Assembly: GCF_000800255.1 (NCBI RefSeq)
Contig: NZ_CP009747.1
Location: forward strand, 744,001-808,000
DNA: 64,000 bases
Source: Pseudomonas parafulva
GTDB lineage: Bacteria; Pseudomonadota; Gammaproteobacteria; Pseudomonadales; Pseudomonadaceae
Direction: 5' to 3'
Shown here: piece by piece, positions 53,607 to 62,981 of the stretch
Position numbering within the stretch: position 1 is the stretch's first letter
Layout of the letters: every line of letters starts with the position of its first letter
Made by a program: the position numbers and the translations under genes
The notes under the pieces: generated by a model
The model's database searches: none
What the model saw: the letters and a program-made list of their open reading frames with translations, nothing else
Told to the model about the DNA's origin: nothing

Positions 53607-53888
53607 ATGGCCGATGCCAAGCCCGAAATCGTCATCGAGTATTGCACCCAGTGTCAGTGGCTGCTGCGCGCCGCCTGGTTGGCGCAGGAATTGCTCAGCA
53701 CCTTCGCTGACGACCTGGGCCGGGTCACGCTGCAGCCGGGCAGCGGCGGTGTGTTCCGCATCACCTGCAACGAGCGACAGCTCTGGGAGCGCAAGGCCGA
53801 CGGCGGCTTCCCCGAAGCCAAGGTGCTCAAGCAGCGGGTGCGCGATGGCATCGACCCGCAGCGCGACCTGGGCCACAACGACCGCTGA
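53607..53888 (+). CDS. SelT/SelW/SelH (Rdx)-family protein
   Basis: A 93-residue thioredoxin-like protein from ATG 53607 (MADAKPEIVIEYC), with AGGAG at 53592-53596. The Rdx redox motif CxxC is intact as CTQC, and FRITCNERQLWERKADGGFPEAKVLKQRVRD is the usual C-terminal part. These bacterial SelW homologues carry Cys rather than selenocysteine and have a presumed thiol redox role. It is divergent from plpD and followed by the phosphoesterase gene after about 100 bp. Confidence 0.88.
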   Translation: MADAKPEIVIEYCTQCQWLLRAAWLAQELLSTFADDLGRVTLQPGSGGVFRITCNERQLWERKADGGFPEAKVLKQRVRDGIDPQRDLGHNDR

Positions 53889-53985
53889 GGGGGTGTCGGT
53901 GGGCAGCGGTGACTCGTCACACAACTGCCACCAACCTGTCATCCGCACCTGCCAGTCTCCTGCAAACAACGCCGGAGGCCGCCCG

Positions 53986-54798
53986 ATGACACACGCCGAA
54001 CTGCTCCGCCCGTCACGCAAGCAACGCGTGCGAACCCTGTGGATCTCCGACGTGCACCTGGGTACTCGTGACTGCCAGGCCGAGCACCTGTCGCAGTTCC
54101 TCAAGGGGTATCAGGCCGATCGCATCTATCTGGTCGGCGACATCATCGACGGCTGGAAGCTGCGCAGCGGCGTCTACTGGCCGCAGGCTCACACCAATGT
54201 GATCCGCCGCTTGCTGACCATGAGCAAACGCGGTACCGAGGTGATCTACGTCACCGGCAACCACGACGAATTCCTGCGCCGTTACTCACGGCTGATCCTG
54301 GGCAACATCCAACTGGTGGACGAGGCCGAACACCTCACGGCTGACGGCCGTCGCCTGCTGGTGGTGCATGGCGATCAATTCGACGTGATCACCCGCTACC
54401 ACCGCTGGCTGGCCTTTCTCGGCGACCGCGCCTATGAATTCACCCTGGTGCTCAACCGCTGGCTCAACCACTGGCGCGCCCGTTACGGCTATGGCTACTG
54501 GTCGCTGTCGGCGTACCTCAAGCACAAGGTCAAGGGCGCGGTGAACTTCATCAGCGATTTCGAGGATGCGATTGCCCACGAGTGCACCCGGCGCGGCTTT
54601 CAAGGCGTGGTCTGTGGGCATATCCATCACGCCGAGATTCGTCAGGTGGGCGATGTGCAATACCTCAACTGCGGCGACTGGGTCGAGTCGTGCACCGCGC
54701 TCATCGAGCACTGGGACGGTCATATCGAGTTGTATCGGTTGGCCGAGGCGCAAGCCCAGGAAAGCGAGCGCCTGGCGGCGCTGCGCGAGCTGGTCTGA
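53986..54798 (+). CDS. calcineurin-like metallophosphoesterase (UDP-2,3-diacylglucosamine diphosphatase LpxH-like)
   Basis: A 270-residue phosphoesterase with ATG 53986 after CGGAGG (53973-53978). The metal-binding motifs are SDVHLGTRD, VGDIIDGWKLR, TGNHDEFL, HGDQFD and GHIHHAE. This arrangement and the insert around RARYGYGYWSLSAYLKHKVK suit the LpxH2-type branch that hydrolyses UDP-2,3-diacyl-GlcN to lipid X. Pseudomonas usually also has a canonical lpxH elsewhere, so this may be a paralogue with a different substrate. No neighbour helps. Confidence 0.82.
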   Translation: MTHAELLRPSRKQRVRTLWISDVHLGTRDCQAEHLSQFLKGYQADRIYLVGDIIDGWKLRSGVYWPQAHTNVIRRLLTMSKRGTEVIYVTGNHDEFLRRYSRLILGNIQLVDEAEHLTADGRRLLVVHGDQFDVITRYHRWLAFLGDRAYEFTLVLNRWLNHWRARYGYGYWSLSAYLKHKVKGAVNFISDFEDAIAHECTRRGFQGVVCGHIHHAEIRQVGDVQYLNCGDWVESCTALIEHWDGHIELYRLAEAQAQESERLAALRELV

Positions 54799-54807
54799 GA
54801 CCCGTGC

Positions 54808-55119
54808 TCAGAGGCTGATCTTGCCGCGCAGGATGTCGCGGAACATGGCGAAGTCGCCGGTCAGGCTATAGAGGGGATAGGTGAAAGTGGCCGGCCGGTT
54901 CTTCTCGAAAAAGAAGTGCCCGGCCCAGGCGAAGCCATAGCCGGCCACCGGCATGGCCAGCAGCAATAGCCACTGACCGCTGCCGATGGCATACGCCAAC
55001 AGTGCGATGACCAGGCTGGTGCCGACGAAGTGCAGGCGTCGGCAGGTGGGGTTGGCATGCTCGCCGAGGTAGTAGGGATAGAACTCGGCGAAACTGCGAA
55101 ACTGCGTCGTGCTGTTCAT
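54808..55119 (-). CDS. Mpo1-like/DUF962 membrane protein
   Basis: A 103-residue membrane protein with two hydrophobic segments. The N-terminal FAEFYPYYLGEHANPTCRRLHFVGTSL carries the conserved His residues of the DUF962/Mpo1 family and is followed by GFAWAGHFFFEKNRPATFTYPLYSLTGDF. Yeast Mpo1 is an Fe(II)-dependent dioxygenase for 2-hydroxy fatty acid alpha-oxidation; bacterial members are uncharacterised. It lies convergent with the phosphoesterase. Confidence 0.88.
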   Translation of the reverse strand: MNSTTQFRSFAEFYPYYLGEHANPTCRRLHFVGTSLVIALLAYAIGSGQWLLLLAMPVAGYGFAWAGHFFFEKNRPATFTYPLYSLTGDFAMFRDILRGKISL

Positions 55120-55272
55120 GGCGGGGTTCTCGCCGCTGCGTTTTTGTTCGGGGTATACGGCGTGGAGCCTGTTTCGAGTCTAGAGTCACTGGGAGCGCCC
55201 ACCAGTGACAATTGGCGCCATTTGAGTATCCTTTCGAATCACCGCAGGAGCGGTCAGCACAAGAAGCCTGTC

Positions 55273-56325
55273 ATGAGCGAAAGAACCACGTCGGCCAGCT
55301 GGGCCTCAGGGATCGTCAAAGCGCTCGAGCTCGAAGGACTCGATTGCCGGGCCATGTTCAAGCAGTTGGGCCTGGACTTCGCGGCGCTGGACGACCCGGA
55401 TGCACGCTTTCCACAGGATGACATGACCCGCCTGTGGTTGCTGGCGGTCGAGCTGTCCGGGAACCAGGCCATCGGCCTGAACATGGCGCGGGTGGTGCGC
55501 CCGGCGTCGTTCCATGTGGTGGGTTATGCGCTGATGTCCAGTCGTACCCTGGCAGAAGGCTTCGAGCGCCTGGTGCGCTATCAGCGCATCATCGCCGAGA
55601 GCTCCGACCTGAGCTTCACCCTCGGCCCTGAAGGCTACTCGCTGACCCTCACCGTGCATGGCGATCACCTGCCGCCGACCCGCCACAGCGCCGAGGCGTC
55701 GCTGGCCTGTGCGCTGTCGTTGTGCGCCTGGCTCAGCGGCCGCCCGGTGCAGCCGCGGCGGGTGCTGATCCAGGGCACGCAGCCCAAAGACATCGAACCC
55801 TACCGACAGGCCTTCCGTGCGCCTCTGGAGTTCGGCGCGCGGCACGATGCGCTGGTCTTGGAACGCGCGGACATGGAGGCGCCGCTGCCCACCGCCAACG
55901 AGGCGATGGCCATACTGCACGACCGCTTCGCGGGCGAGTACCTGGCACGCTTTTCCGAAAGCCGAGTGACCCATCGGGTGCGCCAGACCCTGTGCCGCAT
56001 CCTGCCGCAGGGCGAACCCAAGCGCGATACCGTGGCCCAGGCCCTGCACCTGTCGCAGCGCACCCTGCAGCGCCGGTTGCAGGAGGAGGGCACCAGCTTC
56101 CAGACGCTGCTCGACGACACCCGTCGGGAATTGGCCGAGCAGTACCTGGCGCAGCCTGGCATGACCTTGCTGGAAACCGCCTACCTGCTGGGTTTTGCCG
56201 ACCCGAGCAATTTCTACCGGGCCTTCCGTCGCTGGTTCGACGCCACGCCCAGCGAGTACCGGGCGCGCCTGGAGGCGTCGCTCAATGGCGCCAGAACGCC
56301 GGCATGCACAACACCAGCACGGTGA
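55273..56325 (+). CDS. AraC-family transcriptional regulator (OruR-type)
   Basis: A 350-residue protein with ATG 55273. The N-terminal 200 residues are the Arabinose_bd domain seen in OruR-type regulators (ASFHVVGYALMSSRTLAEGFERLVRYQRI), and the C-terminus is a double HTH (DTVAQALHLSQRTLQRRLQEEGTSFQTLLDDTRRELAEQYL and LLETAYLLGFADPSNFYRAFRRWF). It controls an unknown regulon. Its last 44 bases overlap the convergent trkH end. Confidence 0.9.
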   Translation: MSERTTSASWASGIVKALELEGLDCRAMFKQLGLDFAALDDPDARFPQDDMTRLWLLAVELSGNQAIGLNMARVVRPASFHVVGYALMSSRTLAEGFERLVRYQRIIAESSDLSFTLGPEGYSLTLTVHGDHLPPTRHSAEASLACALSLCAWLSGRPVQPRRVLIQGTQPKDIEPYRQAFRAPLEFGARHDALVLERADMEAPLPTANEAMAILHDRFAGEYLARFSESRVTHRVRQTLCRILPQGEPKRDTVAQALHLSQRTLQRRLQEEGTSFQTLLDDTRRELAEQYLAQPGMTLLETAYLLGFADPSNFYRAFRRWFDATPSEYRARLEASLNGARTPACTTPAR

Positions 56326-57736
56326 TGATCTCCAGGCGACCGAGCAGCATGCCGCCGGCCAGGATCCACTTTGCCGCATCCGGCAGGCTGGCGAAGTTGC
56401 CGGCCGGGCCGATCACCTCGCCCAATCCCGGGCCCACGCCGGAGACGGTGCTGGCGGCACCGGTCAGCGCGGTCATCCAGTCCACGCCCAGCAGCGACAG
56501 CAGCAAGGCGATGACGCAGATGGTCACGGCGAAGAAGAACGAGAAGGTCAGGATCGAGCGCACGATTTCTTCGTCGAGGCGGTGACCGTTGTACTTCTGC
56601 TTGATCACCGCGCGCGGGTGGATCAGTTGGTTGAGGCTGGCCTTGAGCAGGATGTAGGCCACCTGGAAGCGGAAGATCTTGATACCGCCGGCGGTCGAGC
56701 CGGAGCAGCCGCCGATGAAGCCTAGGTAAAAGAACAGCATCAGCGAGAAGTTGCCCCACAGGCTGTAGTCGCCCAGGGCGAAGCCGGTGGTGGTGACCAC
56801 CGAGGTGACGTTCAGCGCCACGTGGCGGAAGGCGTCCAGCCAGTGCAGGTCGGTGGTGGCCCAGTACCAGGTGCCGAGCACTATCCAGGTGGCCACCAGC
56901 AGACCGAGCAGGCCCTGGACCTGTTGGTCGCGCCACAGCGCGCGATGGTTGCCGCGCAGGGTCGCCACGTACAGCGTGAACGGCACGCTGCCGAGGATCA
57001 TCACCACCACCGCCACCCAGTGCACGGCCGGCATGTCCCATTTCGCCAGGGACAGATCGGAGGTGGAGAAACCGCCGGTCGAGATCGCCGACATGGCATG
57101 GTTGATGGCATCGAACAGGCTCATGCCGGCCCACCAGAACGCCAGGCTGCCGAGCACGGTGATGCCCACGTACACCGCGACGATGTACTTGGCCACCATG
57201 TGCGAACGCGGCATGACCTTTTCCGAACGGTCCGACGATTCGGTCTGGAACAGGCGCATGCCGCCGATGCGCAGCAGCGGCAGGATCGCGACCGCCATAC
57301 CGATGAAGCCGATGCCGCCGAGCCAGTGCAGCATCGAGCGCCAGATGAGAATGCCCGGCGACACGCTGTCCAGGCCACTGAGCACTGTCGAGCCGGTGGC
57401 GGTGATGCCTGACATGCTTTCGAAGAAGGCGTCGGTGTAGCTGATGTGCTGGGTCAGCAGCAGGGGCAGGGCGGCGAACACGCAGACCACGACCCAACTG
57501 CTGACGGTCAGCAGGTACATGTCGCGCGGGCGCAGGTGCACGTGTTCCGGTCGCCCCTGCAGCACCATGGCCAGGCCGGCGATGAAGGTGATCAGGCTCG
57601 ACCACAGGAACGAGGGCAGATCGGCCGTGCGTTCGAAGATCATCAGCGTGGCCATGGGCACGACCATGCTCACGGCCAGGGTAATCAGGAAGATGCCGAT
57701 GATGAACGCGATGATCCTTAAGGTCGGCAACGCCAT
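56282..57736 (-). CDS. trkH: potassium uptake protein TrkH
   Basis: A 484-residue inner-membrane K+ translocator. The four P-loop filters are visible as ITATGSTVL, STGGFSTSD, TTTGFALGD and SGVGPGLGE, each with a central Gly. It is the pore subunit of the Trk system and works with NAD-binding TrkA, which is not encoded here. Length and C-terminal helices are typical. Start is ATG 57736; the end overlaps the convergent AraC gene. Confidence 0.95.
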   Translation of the reverse strand: MALPTLRIIAFIIGIFLITLAVSMVVPMATLMIFERTADLPSFLWSSLITFIAGLAMVLQGRPEHVHLRPRDMYLLTVSSWVVVCVFAALPLLLTQHISYTDAFFESMSGITATGSTVLSGLDSVSPGILIWRSMLHWLGGIGFIGMAVAILPLLRIGGMRLFQTESSDRSEKVMPRSHMVAKYIVAVYVGITVLGSLAFWWAGMSLFDAINHAMSAISTGGFSTSDLSLAKWDMPAVHWVAVVVMILGSVPFTLYVATLRGNHRALWRDQQVQGLLGLLVATWIVLGTWYWATTDLHWLDAFRHVALNVTSVVTTTGFALGDYSLWGNFSLMLFFYLGFIGGCSGSTAGGIKIFRFQVAYILLKASLNQLIHPRAVIKQKYNGHRLDEEIVRSILTFSFFFAVTICVIALLLSLLGVDWMTALTGAASTVSGVGPGLGEVIGPAGNFASLPDAAKWILAGGMLLGRLEIITVLVLCMPAFWRH

Positions 57737-57783
57737 GTGATCTGACTCGAAACGGGAAAGGGCGACATTTTAAGCGGCGAGCC

Positions 57784-57841
57784 TCAAGCTGCAAGCGGCA
57801 AGTTGAAGCGAGCCGGCGTTGGCTGACCGCTTGCAGCTTGA
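57784..57841. repeat. REP-like palindrome
   Basis: A perfect 15-bp inverted repeat (57784-57798 with 57827-57841) with a 28-bp spacer lies in the gap between trkH and the nitroreductase gene. The CAAGCTGCAAGC core matches the dispersed REP/intergenic palindromes of Pseudomonas. Confidence 0.7.
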
Positions 57842-57899
57842 AGCTTGCGGCTGAGCACCTGAGAATGGCGGCACTTTCAATTTGCCAGGAGGGTAGCCC

Positions 57900-58457
57900 G
57901 TGGAGGCTCTCGACGCTTTGCTCAACCGTGTTTCCGTGCCGCGCCTGACCGATCCCGCGCCCAATGCGGCCCAGCGTGAAGGGTTGTTTCAGGCGGCGCT
58001 GCGTGCACCGGATCACGGGCAGCTGCGACCGTGGCGATTCCTGACCATCGAGGGGGCGGCGCGCGAAGCGTTGGGCGAGCTGTTCGCCGAGGCGATTCAG
58101 GCCCAAGGCGATGCCAGCCAGGCTGCGCTGGACAAGGCCCGGGCCATGCCGCTGCGTGCGCCGTTGCTGGTGGTGGTGATCGCACGTTTGCAGGCGCATC
58201 CCAAGGTGCCGGCGTCCGAACAGCGCCTGGCGGCCGGTTGCGCGGCCCACGGCATCCTGATCGCCGCCCATGCCCAAGGCATCGGTGCGGTGTGGCGCAC
58301 CGGCGACATGGCCTTCGACAGCCATGTGCACAAGGGGCTGGGGCTGGCCGACAATGAAGAGCTGATCGGCTATCTGTACCTGGGCACCCCGACTAGCGAG
58401 CCGCGCACACCGCCGGTACTGGACACCGCCGACTTCGTCACCGCCTGGGGCGAGTGA
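57900..58457 (+). CDS. ydjA: YdjA-like nitroreductase-family flavoprotein
   Basis: A 185-residue FMN-dependent protein starting at GTG 57900, seven bases after AGGAGG. The pattern AALRAPDHGQLRPWRFLTIEG and AAHGILIAAHAQGIGAVWRTGDMA, together with the short length, fits the YdjA subgroup of small nitroreductases. E. coli YdjA is a homodimer with weak nitroreductase activity. The natural substrate is unknown, and no partner gene is close. Confidence 0.88.
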   Translation: MEALDALLNRVSVPRLTDPAPNAAQREGLFQAALRAPDHGQLRPWRFLTIEGAAREALGELFAEAIQAQGDASQAALDKARAMPLRAPLLVVVIARLQAHPKVPASEQRLAAGCAAHGILIAAHAQGIGAVWRTGDMAFDSHVHKGLGLADNEELIGYLYLGTPTSEPRTPPVLDTADFVTAWGE

Positions 58458-58480
58458 CCAAGGCCTGATGGCGTGCGCCC

Positions 58481-59809
58481 TTAAACGGGCGCCTGAGTGA
58501 CCGGCAGCGCCAGCCGGGCCTCGAACCCGCCTTGTGGGTGGTTCTCCAGCACCAGCGTTCCGCCATGGCGCTCGGCGGCGCGGCGGGCGATTGCCAAGCC
58601 CAGCCCATGCCCCGCCGCCTGCTGCCCCGGCGCGCGGAAGAACGGCTCGCCCAGGTGCAGCAAGTGTTCCGGAGCTACCCCAGGGCCATGGTCGCGCACG
58701 CTCAGCAGCACCTGCTCGTGCTCGCGGCGGGCATGGATTTCGATGGGCTGGCCCGCCGGGTTGAACCGCAGGGCATTGCGTACCAGGTTGTCCAGCGCCC
58801 GTTCGAGCAAGGTCGGCCAGCCCTGCAGGGTCAAGCCGGGTTCTGCTTCCAGGCGCACCTCCTGCTCCGCTTCGCTGAGCTGAGCGTCCCGGCGCACACT
58901 GCCCAGCAGTGCGTTGACGTCCACCGGCTCTGGGTGCGCCTGCTCGGCATCGACCCGGGCCAGCACCAGAATCTCGCTGATCAGGTCTTCCAGGCGATCG
59001 CACTCGCGGGTCAGTCGTGGCCAGAGCGTCTGGCGCTGCTCGGGCTCGGCCCGTTCGGCCAGGGCCAGGGCGATGCGCAGGCGTGCCAGCGGCGAGCGCA
59101 GCTCATGGGACACGTCGCGCAGCAATTGGCGCTGGCTGGAAATCAGGCTTTGCAGGCGCGCGCCCATCTTGTTGAAGTCGTTGGCCAGTACGCCGAACTC
59201 GTCGCGTCTGACCGACAACTGCGCCAGGCTGTTCTGCTGATAAGTGGTTTGCCCCAGGTCGTGCACCGCGCCGCGCAGACGGCTCAGCGGACGGGTGATG
59301 GACAGGGTGACCAGCAAACTGAACAACGTCAGCACCACCAGCGCGATGCCCAGGGCGCTCAGCGGCCAGATCAGGCTCTCGCGGTGCCAAGCCATCAGTT
59401 CCGGATGAGGAATGCGGTAGATCAGCAGGTAGGTCTGGCCGGTGGTGGGGCTGGTGTACTCCTCGGTGAGGCGACGCCAGGGCAGGCGCTCGTCATTGTG
59501 CTGACGGCGCTCGAAGTCTTCGGCGCGCCGCGGGAAGGTACCGGGCACCACGGCATCGCCACTGTCGTCGAGCACCTGGACGTCGATCTTGTAGCGCTGT
59601 TTACGCCGTTCCAGGAAACGTTGCGAGGCTTGCAGGCCTTCCTGCTCGTAGTGCTGGACCCAGCGGCTGGCGAGGGTGTTGAGGCCCGGGTGACGACTGA
59701 GGATCCAGGCATCCTGATTGAGCATGTGGCCAAGCAGGATCGACAGGCCGGCGACCAGGGCGATGGCCAGCCAGAAGCTGGCCAGGATGCGCCAGAACAG
59801 TGAGCGCAA
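58481..59809 (-). CDS. sensor histidine kinase (CpxA/EnvZ-type architecture)
   Basis: A 442-residue kinase starting at TTG 59809, eight bases after GGGAGG. It has a first membrane helix (about 8-28), a periplasmic sensor of about 120 residues, a second helix (about 148-172), a HAMP linker (ITRPLSRLRGAVHDL), the H-box RDVSHELRSPLARLRIAL, the N-box DNLVRNALRF and glycine boxes DHGPGV and GHGLGLAIA. Its upstream neighbour is a Spy/CpxP-like periplasmic protein, as in Cpx-type envelope stress systems, but no response regulator is adjacent in this window. Confidence 0.9.
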   Translation of the reverse strand: MRSLFWRILASFWLAIALVAGLSILLGHMLNQDAWILSRHPGLNTLASRWVQHYEQEGLQASQRFLERRKQRYKIDVQVLDDSGDAVVPGTFPRRAEDFERRQHNDERLPWRRLTEEYTSPTTGQTYLLIYRIPHPELMAWHRESLIWPLSALGIALVVLTLFSLLVTLSITRPLSRLRGAVHDLGQTTYQQNSLAQLSVRRDEFGVLANDFNKMGARLQSLISSQRQLLRDVSHELRSPLARLRIALALAERAEPEQRQTLWPRLTRECDRLEDLISEILVLARVDAEQAHPEPVDVNALLGSVRRDAQLSEAEQEVRLEAEPGLTLQGWPTLLERALDNLVRNALRFNPAGQPIEIHARREHEQVLLSVRDHGPGVAPEHLLHLGEPFFRAPGQQAAGHGLGLAIARRAAERHGGTLVLENHPQGGFEARLALPVTQAPV

Positions 59810-59835
59810 GACGAGTACCTCCCAGGCATGAAAAG

Positions 59836-59863
59836 GCCCGGCCCGCTGGAGTGCGGGCCGGGC
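59836..59863 (-). terminator. Rho-independent terminator between the Spy-like gene and the kinase
   Basis: An 11-bp perfect GC-rich stem (59836-59846 with 59853-59863) with a six-base loop is followed on the minus strand by TTTT. It lies directly before the kinase ribosome-binding site, so readthrough or a separate promoter is needed to express the kinase. Confidence 0.85.
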
Positions 59864-59877
59864 GTCGAACGTGCAGC

Positions 59878-60294
59878 TTACTGGGCCTTGGCGGCTTTTT
59901 CAGCTTTCCAGGCCTGGAACTGCTCCCACTCGGCCTTGTCGGCCGCGCGTTTGCTTTGCAGTTCGTCGAATTGCTTCTGCTGGTCGGGCTTGAGCAGGGC
60001 GCGGATCTGGGTCTGGGTCTTGTCGTGACCGGCCTTGATCTCGTCCTTCATGGCCTTCTGTTCAGGGGCCGGCAGCTTGTCCAGGTAGCGCTCGGTGATC
60101 TCGCGGCGCTGTTTCATCTGCTCGCCCATCAGCCGGCCGATCTGCTGGCGCTGCTCCGGGGTCAGGTCGAGCTGGGCGAAAGCCGCAGGGCCACGGTGAT
60201 GAGGGCCTTCGCCGTGCGGGCCGGGTTCAGGCATGGCCATGGCGACGGTCGGCAGGGCGGCAGCGAACATCAGTGCGGTCAGGGTCTTGCGCAT
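59878..60294 (-). CDS. Spy/CpxP-like periplasmic protein (LTXXQ motif)
   Basis: A 138-residue protein with a signal peptide (MRKTLTALMFAAALPTVAMA) and a helical mature chain with the LTPEQRQQIGRLM segment (the LTxxQ motif) and a second copy-like LLKPDQQKQFDELQ. The His-rich stretch near the N-terminus (PHGEGPHHRG) may bind metal. Relatives are the chaperone Spy and the Cpx inhibitor CpxP, both induced by envelope stress. It lies upstream of a CpxA-type kinase on the same strand, separated by a strong terminator. Confidence 0.88.
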   Translation of the reverse strand: MRKTLTALMFAAALPTVAMAMPEPGPHGEGPHHRGPAAFAQLDLTPEQRQQIGRLMGEQMKQRREITERYLDKLPAPEQKAMKDEIKAGHDKTQTQIRALLKPDQQKQFDELQSKRAADKAEWEQFQAWKAEKAAKAQ

Positions 60295-60448
60295 GGGTGT
60301 TTCTCCTTTTTCAGGCCGGTGGTTACCGGATGAGCCCAGTCTAGGGTGCGCAAGGTCAAGCGCGGTCAGGTCAGGGTAAAGGCTCGGTAAAGACCGCCCT
60401 CGACGTCGATCGCGGCTGGCGCCCGGATCGAACCGGTTTGGGCTGTGT

Positions 60449-61834
<1,386 letters not shown>

Positions 61835-61866
61835 TTAACAGTTGCCCGCCGGCTTGTTGCACTGCA

Positions 61867-61885
61867 GGCATTGGCGGACAATGCC
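61867..61885. promoter_or_regulatory. small palindrome between DAHP synthase and the SpeE-like gene
   Basis: GGCATTG and CAATGCC (61867-61873 with 61879-61885) form a perfect 7-bp inverted repeat in the divergent gap. It could be an operator or simply leader structure; no regulator is assigned. Confidence 0.3.
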
Positions 61886-61910
61886 GGTTTTGCGCGGGCA
61901 GGTGGCGGCG

Positions 61911-62666
61911 ATGGCGATGGATCGGGAAGAGCGGCGGCTGGCCCGGGTTGAGGATGCCTACGGGGTCATCAGCGTTTACGAGGTCGAAGACTACCGTTTC
62001 CTCGAGTTCGGTGACGCCATCGAGCAAAGCTGCACCTTCACCGCCGATCCGAGTTGGCTGGAGTACGACTACACCCGGGCGATGCTGGTCGGCGCGCTGT
62101 GCCACCCACACCCGGAAAGCGCGCTGTTTCTCGGGCTGGGCGCCGGCACCCTGACCCAGGCCTGTCTGAAATTCCTGCCGCTGGAAGACGTCGAAGCCAT
62201 CGAACTGCGCGCGGATGTGCCGCGTCTGGCCATGGAGTACCTGGGCCTGGACGACGATCCGCGCCTGTACGTGCGCATCGGCGATGCACTTGAACTGCTG
62301 CCTACGGCGGAAAAGGCCGACCTGATCTTCGTCGACCTGTATACCGACTACGGGCCGGGCGTTGGCCACCTGGCGTGGGGCTTTCTGGAAAAATGCCAGC
62401 AGCAGCTCAATCCGGGGGGCTGGCTGGTGATCAACCAATGGGCCGCCGATGACGGTCGGCCATTGGGGGCGGCGCTGTTGCGCGGCTTGTATCACCGCCA
62501 TTACTGGGAACTGCCGGTCAAGGAGGGCAACGTGATCCTGCTGGTACCTGCGGACCTCGAGCAGAGCCTGGATCAGGACGCGGTGGGTGACCGCGCGGCA
62601 GCGTTGGCGACGCGTCTGGGCTATTCGCTGGAGTATCTGATCAAGGCGATCAGGCCCGCCAGTTGA
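61911..62666 (+). CDS. spermidine-synthase-like methyltransferase-fold protein
   Basis: A 251-residue protein with a start at ATG 61911 (or 61917). The Rossmann core is evident: ALFLGLGAGTLTQACLKFLP for the cofactor site, VEAIELRADVPRLA and DLIFVDLYTDYGPG. It resembles the spermidine/spermine synthase superfamily (aminopropyltransferases) but the short N-terminus lacks a clear amine-binding part, so polyamine synthase activity is not certain. It faces away from DAHP synthase and is not in an obvious operon. Confidence 0.8.
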   Translation: MAMDREERRLARVEDAYGVISVYEVEDYRFLEFGDAIEQSCTFTADPSWLEYDYTRAMLVGALCHPHPESALFLGLGAGTLTQACLKFLPLEDVEAIELRADVPRLAMEYLGLDDDPRLYVRIGDALELLPTAEKADLIFVDLYTDYGPGVGHLAWGFLEKCQQQLNPGGWLVINQWAADDGRPLGAALLRGLYHRHYWELPVKEGNVILLVPADLEQSLDQDAVGDRAAALATRLGYSLEYLIKAIRPAS

Positions 62667-62981
62667 GCGAAACGGAAACGTTTCAGTCGGCGACGCCCGT
62701 GTCGTACCCACTGCGGGTTCCCGTAGAAATTTTTCTCACGGTGCTAAACGAATTCGTATATAGTACGCGCCGGTCTTTTAGCGGACCTCAAAACCAGGCG
62801 GTGCAAATCCTCCGAGTCCAGCTTCGGCTGCACGTCCGCTAGGCGGACCTTCCCACGTAATTCTTTTTCAATCGTTTTCGCAAATCCCCGCCGCCAAAGC
62901 TGCCTGGGTGACCTTCGGGTCTTTCAAGGCATGTGCAGCTTTGGAGCATGGGTCTTTGCGGATGCACATAGAGGCAGACCC
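62667..62981 (+). promoter_or_regulatory. promoter and long structured 5' leader of deaD
   Basis: A TATAGT -10-like box lies near 62759-62764. The transcript would then carry about 200 bases of leader. An outer pair AGCGGAC/GTCCGCT (62780-62786 with 62834-62840) and a UUCG tetraloop hairpin (62819-62830) form the first domain. GTCCGC can instead pair with GCGGAC at 62843-62848. A second domain pairs 62894-62903 with 62935-62944 around a UUCG hairpin (62910-62921). Long leaders that change fold are common for cold-induced helicases. Confidence 0.6.

Noticed and set aside
62780..62840. tRNA-like element before deaD (7-bp closing stem and a GTGCA/TGCAC arm)
   Set aside because: The arm next to the closing stem has a 23-base loop instead of 7, no anticodon arm is possible, and no CCA follows. 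It fits a structured mRNA leader better.
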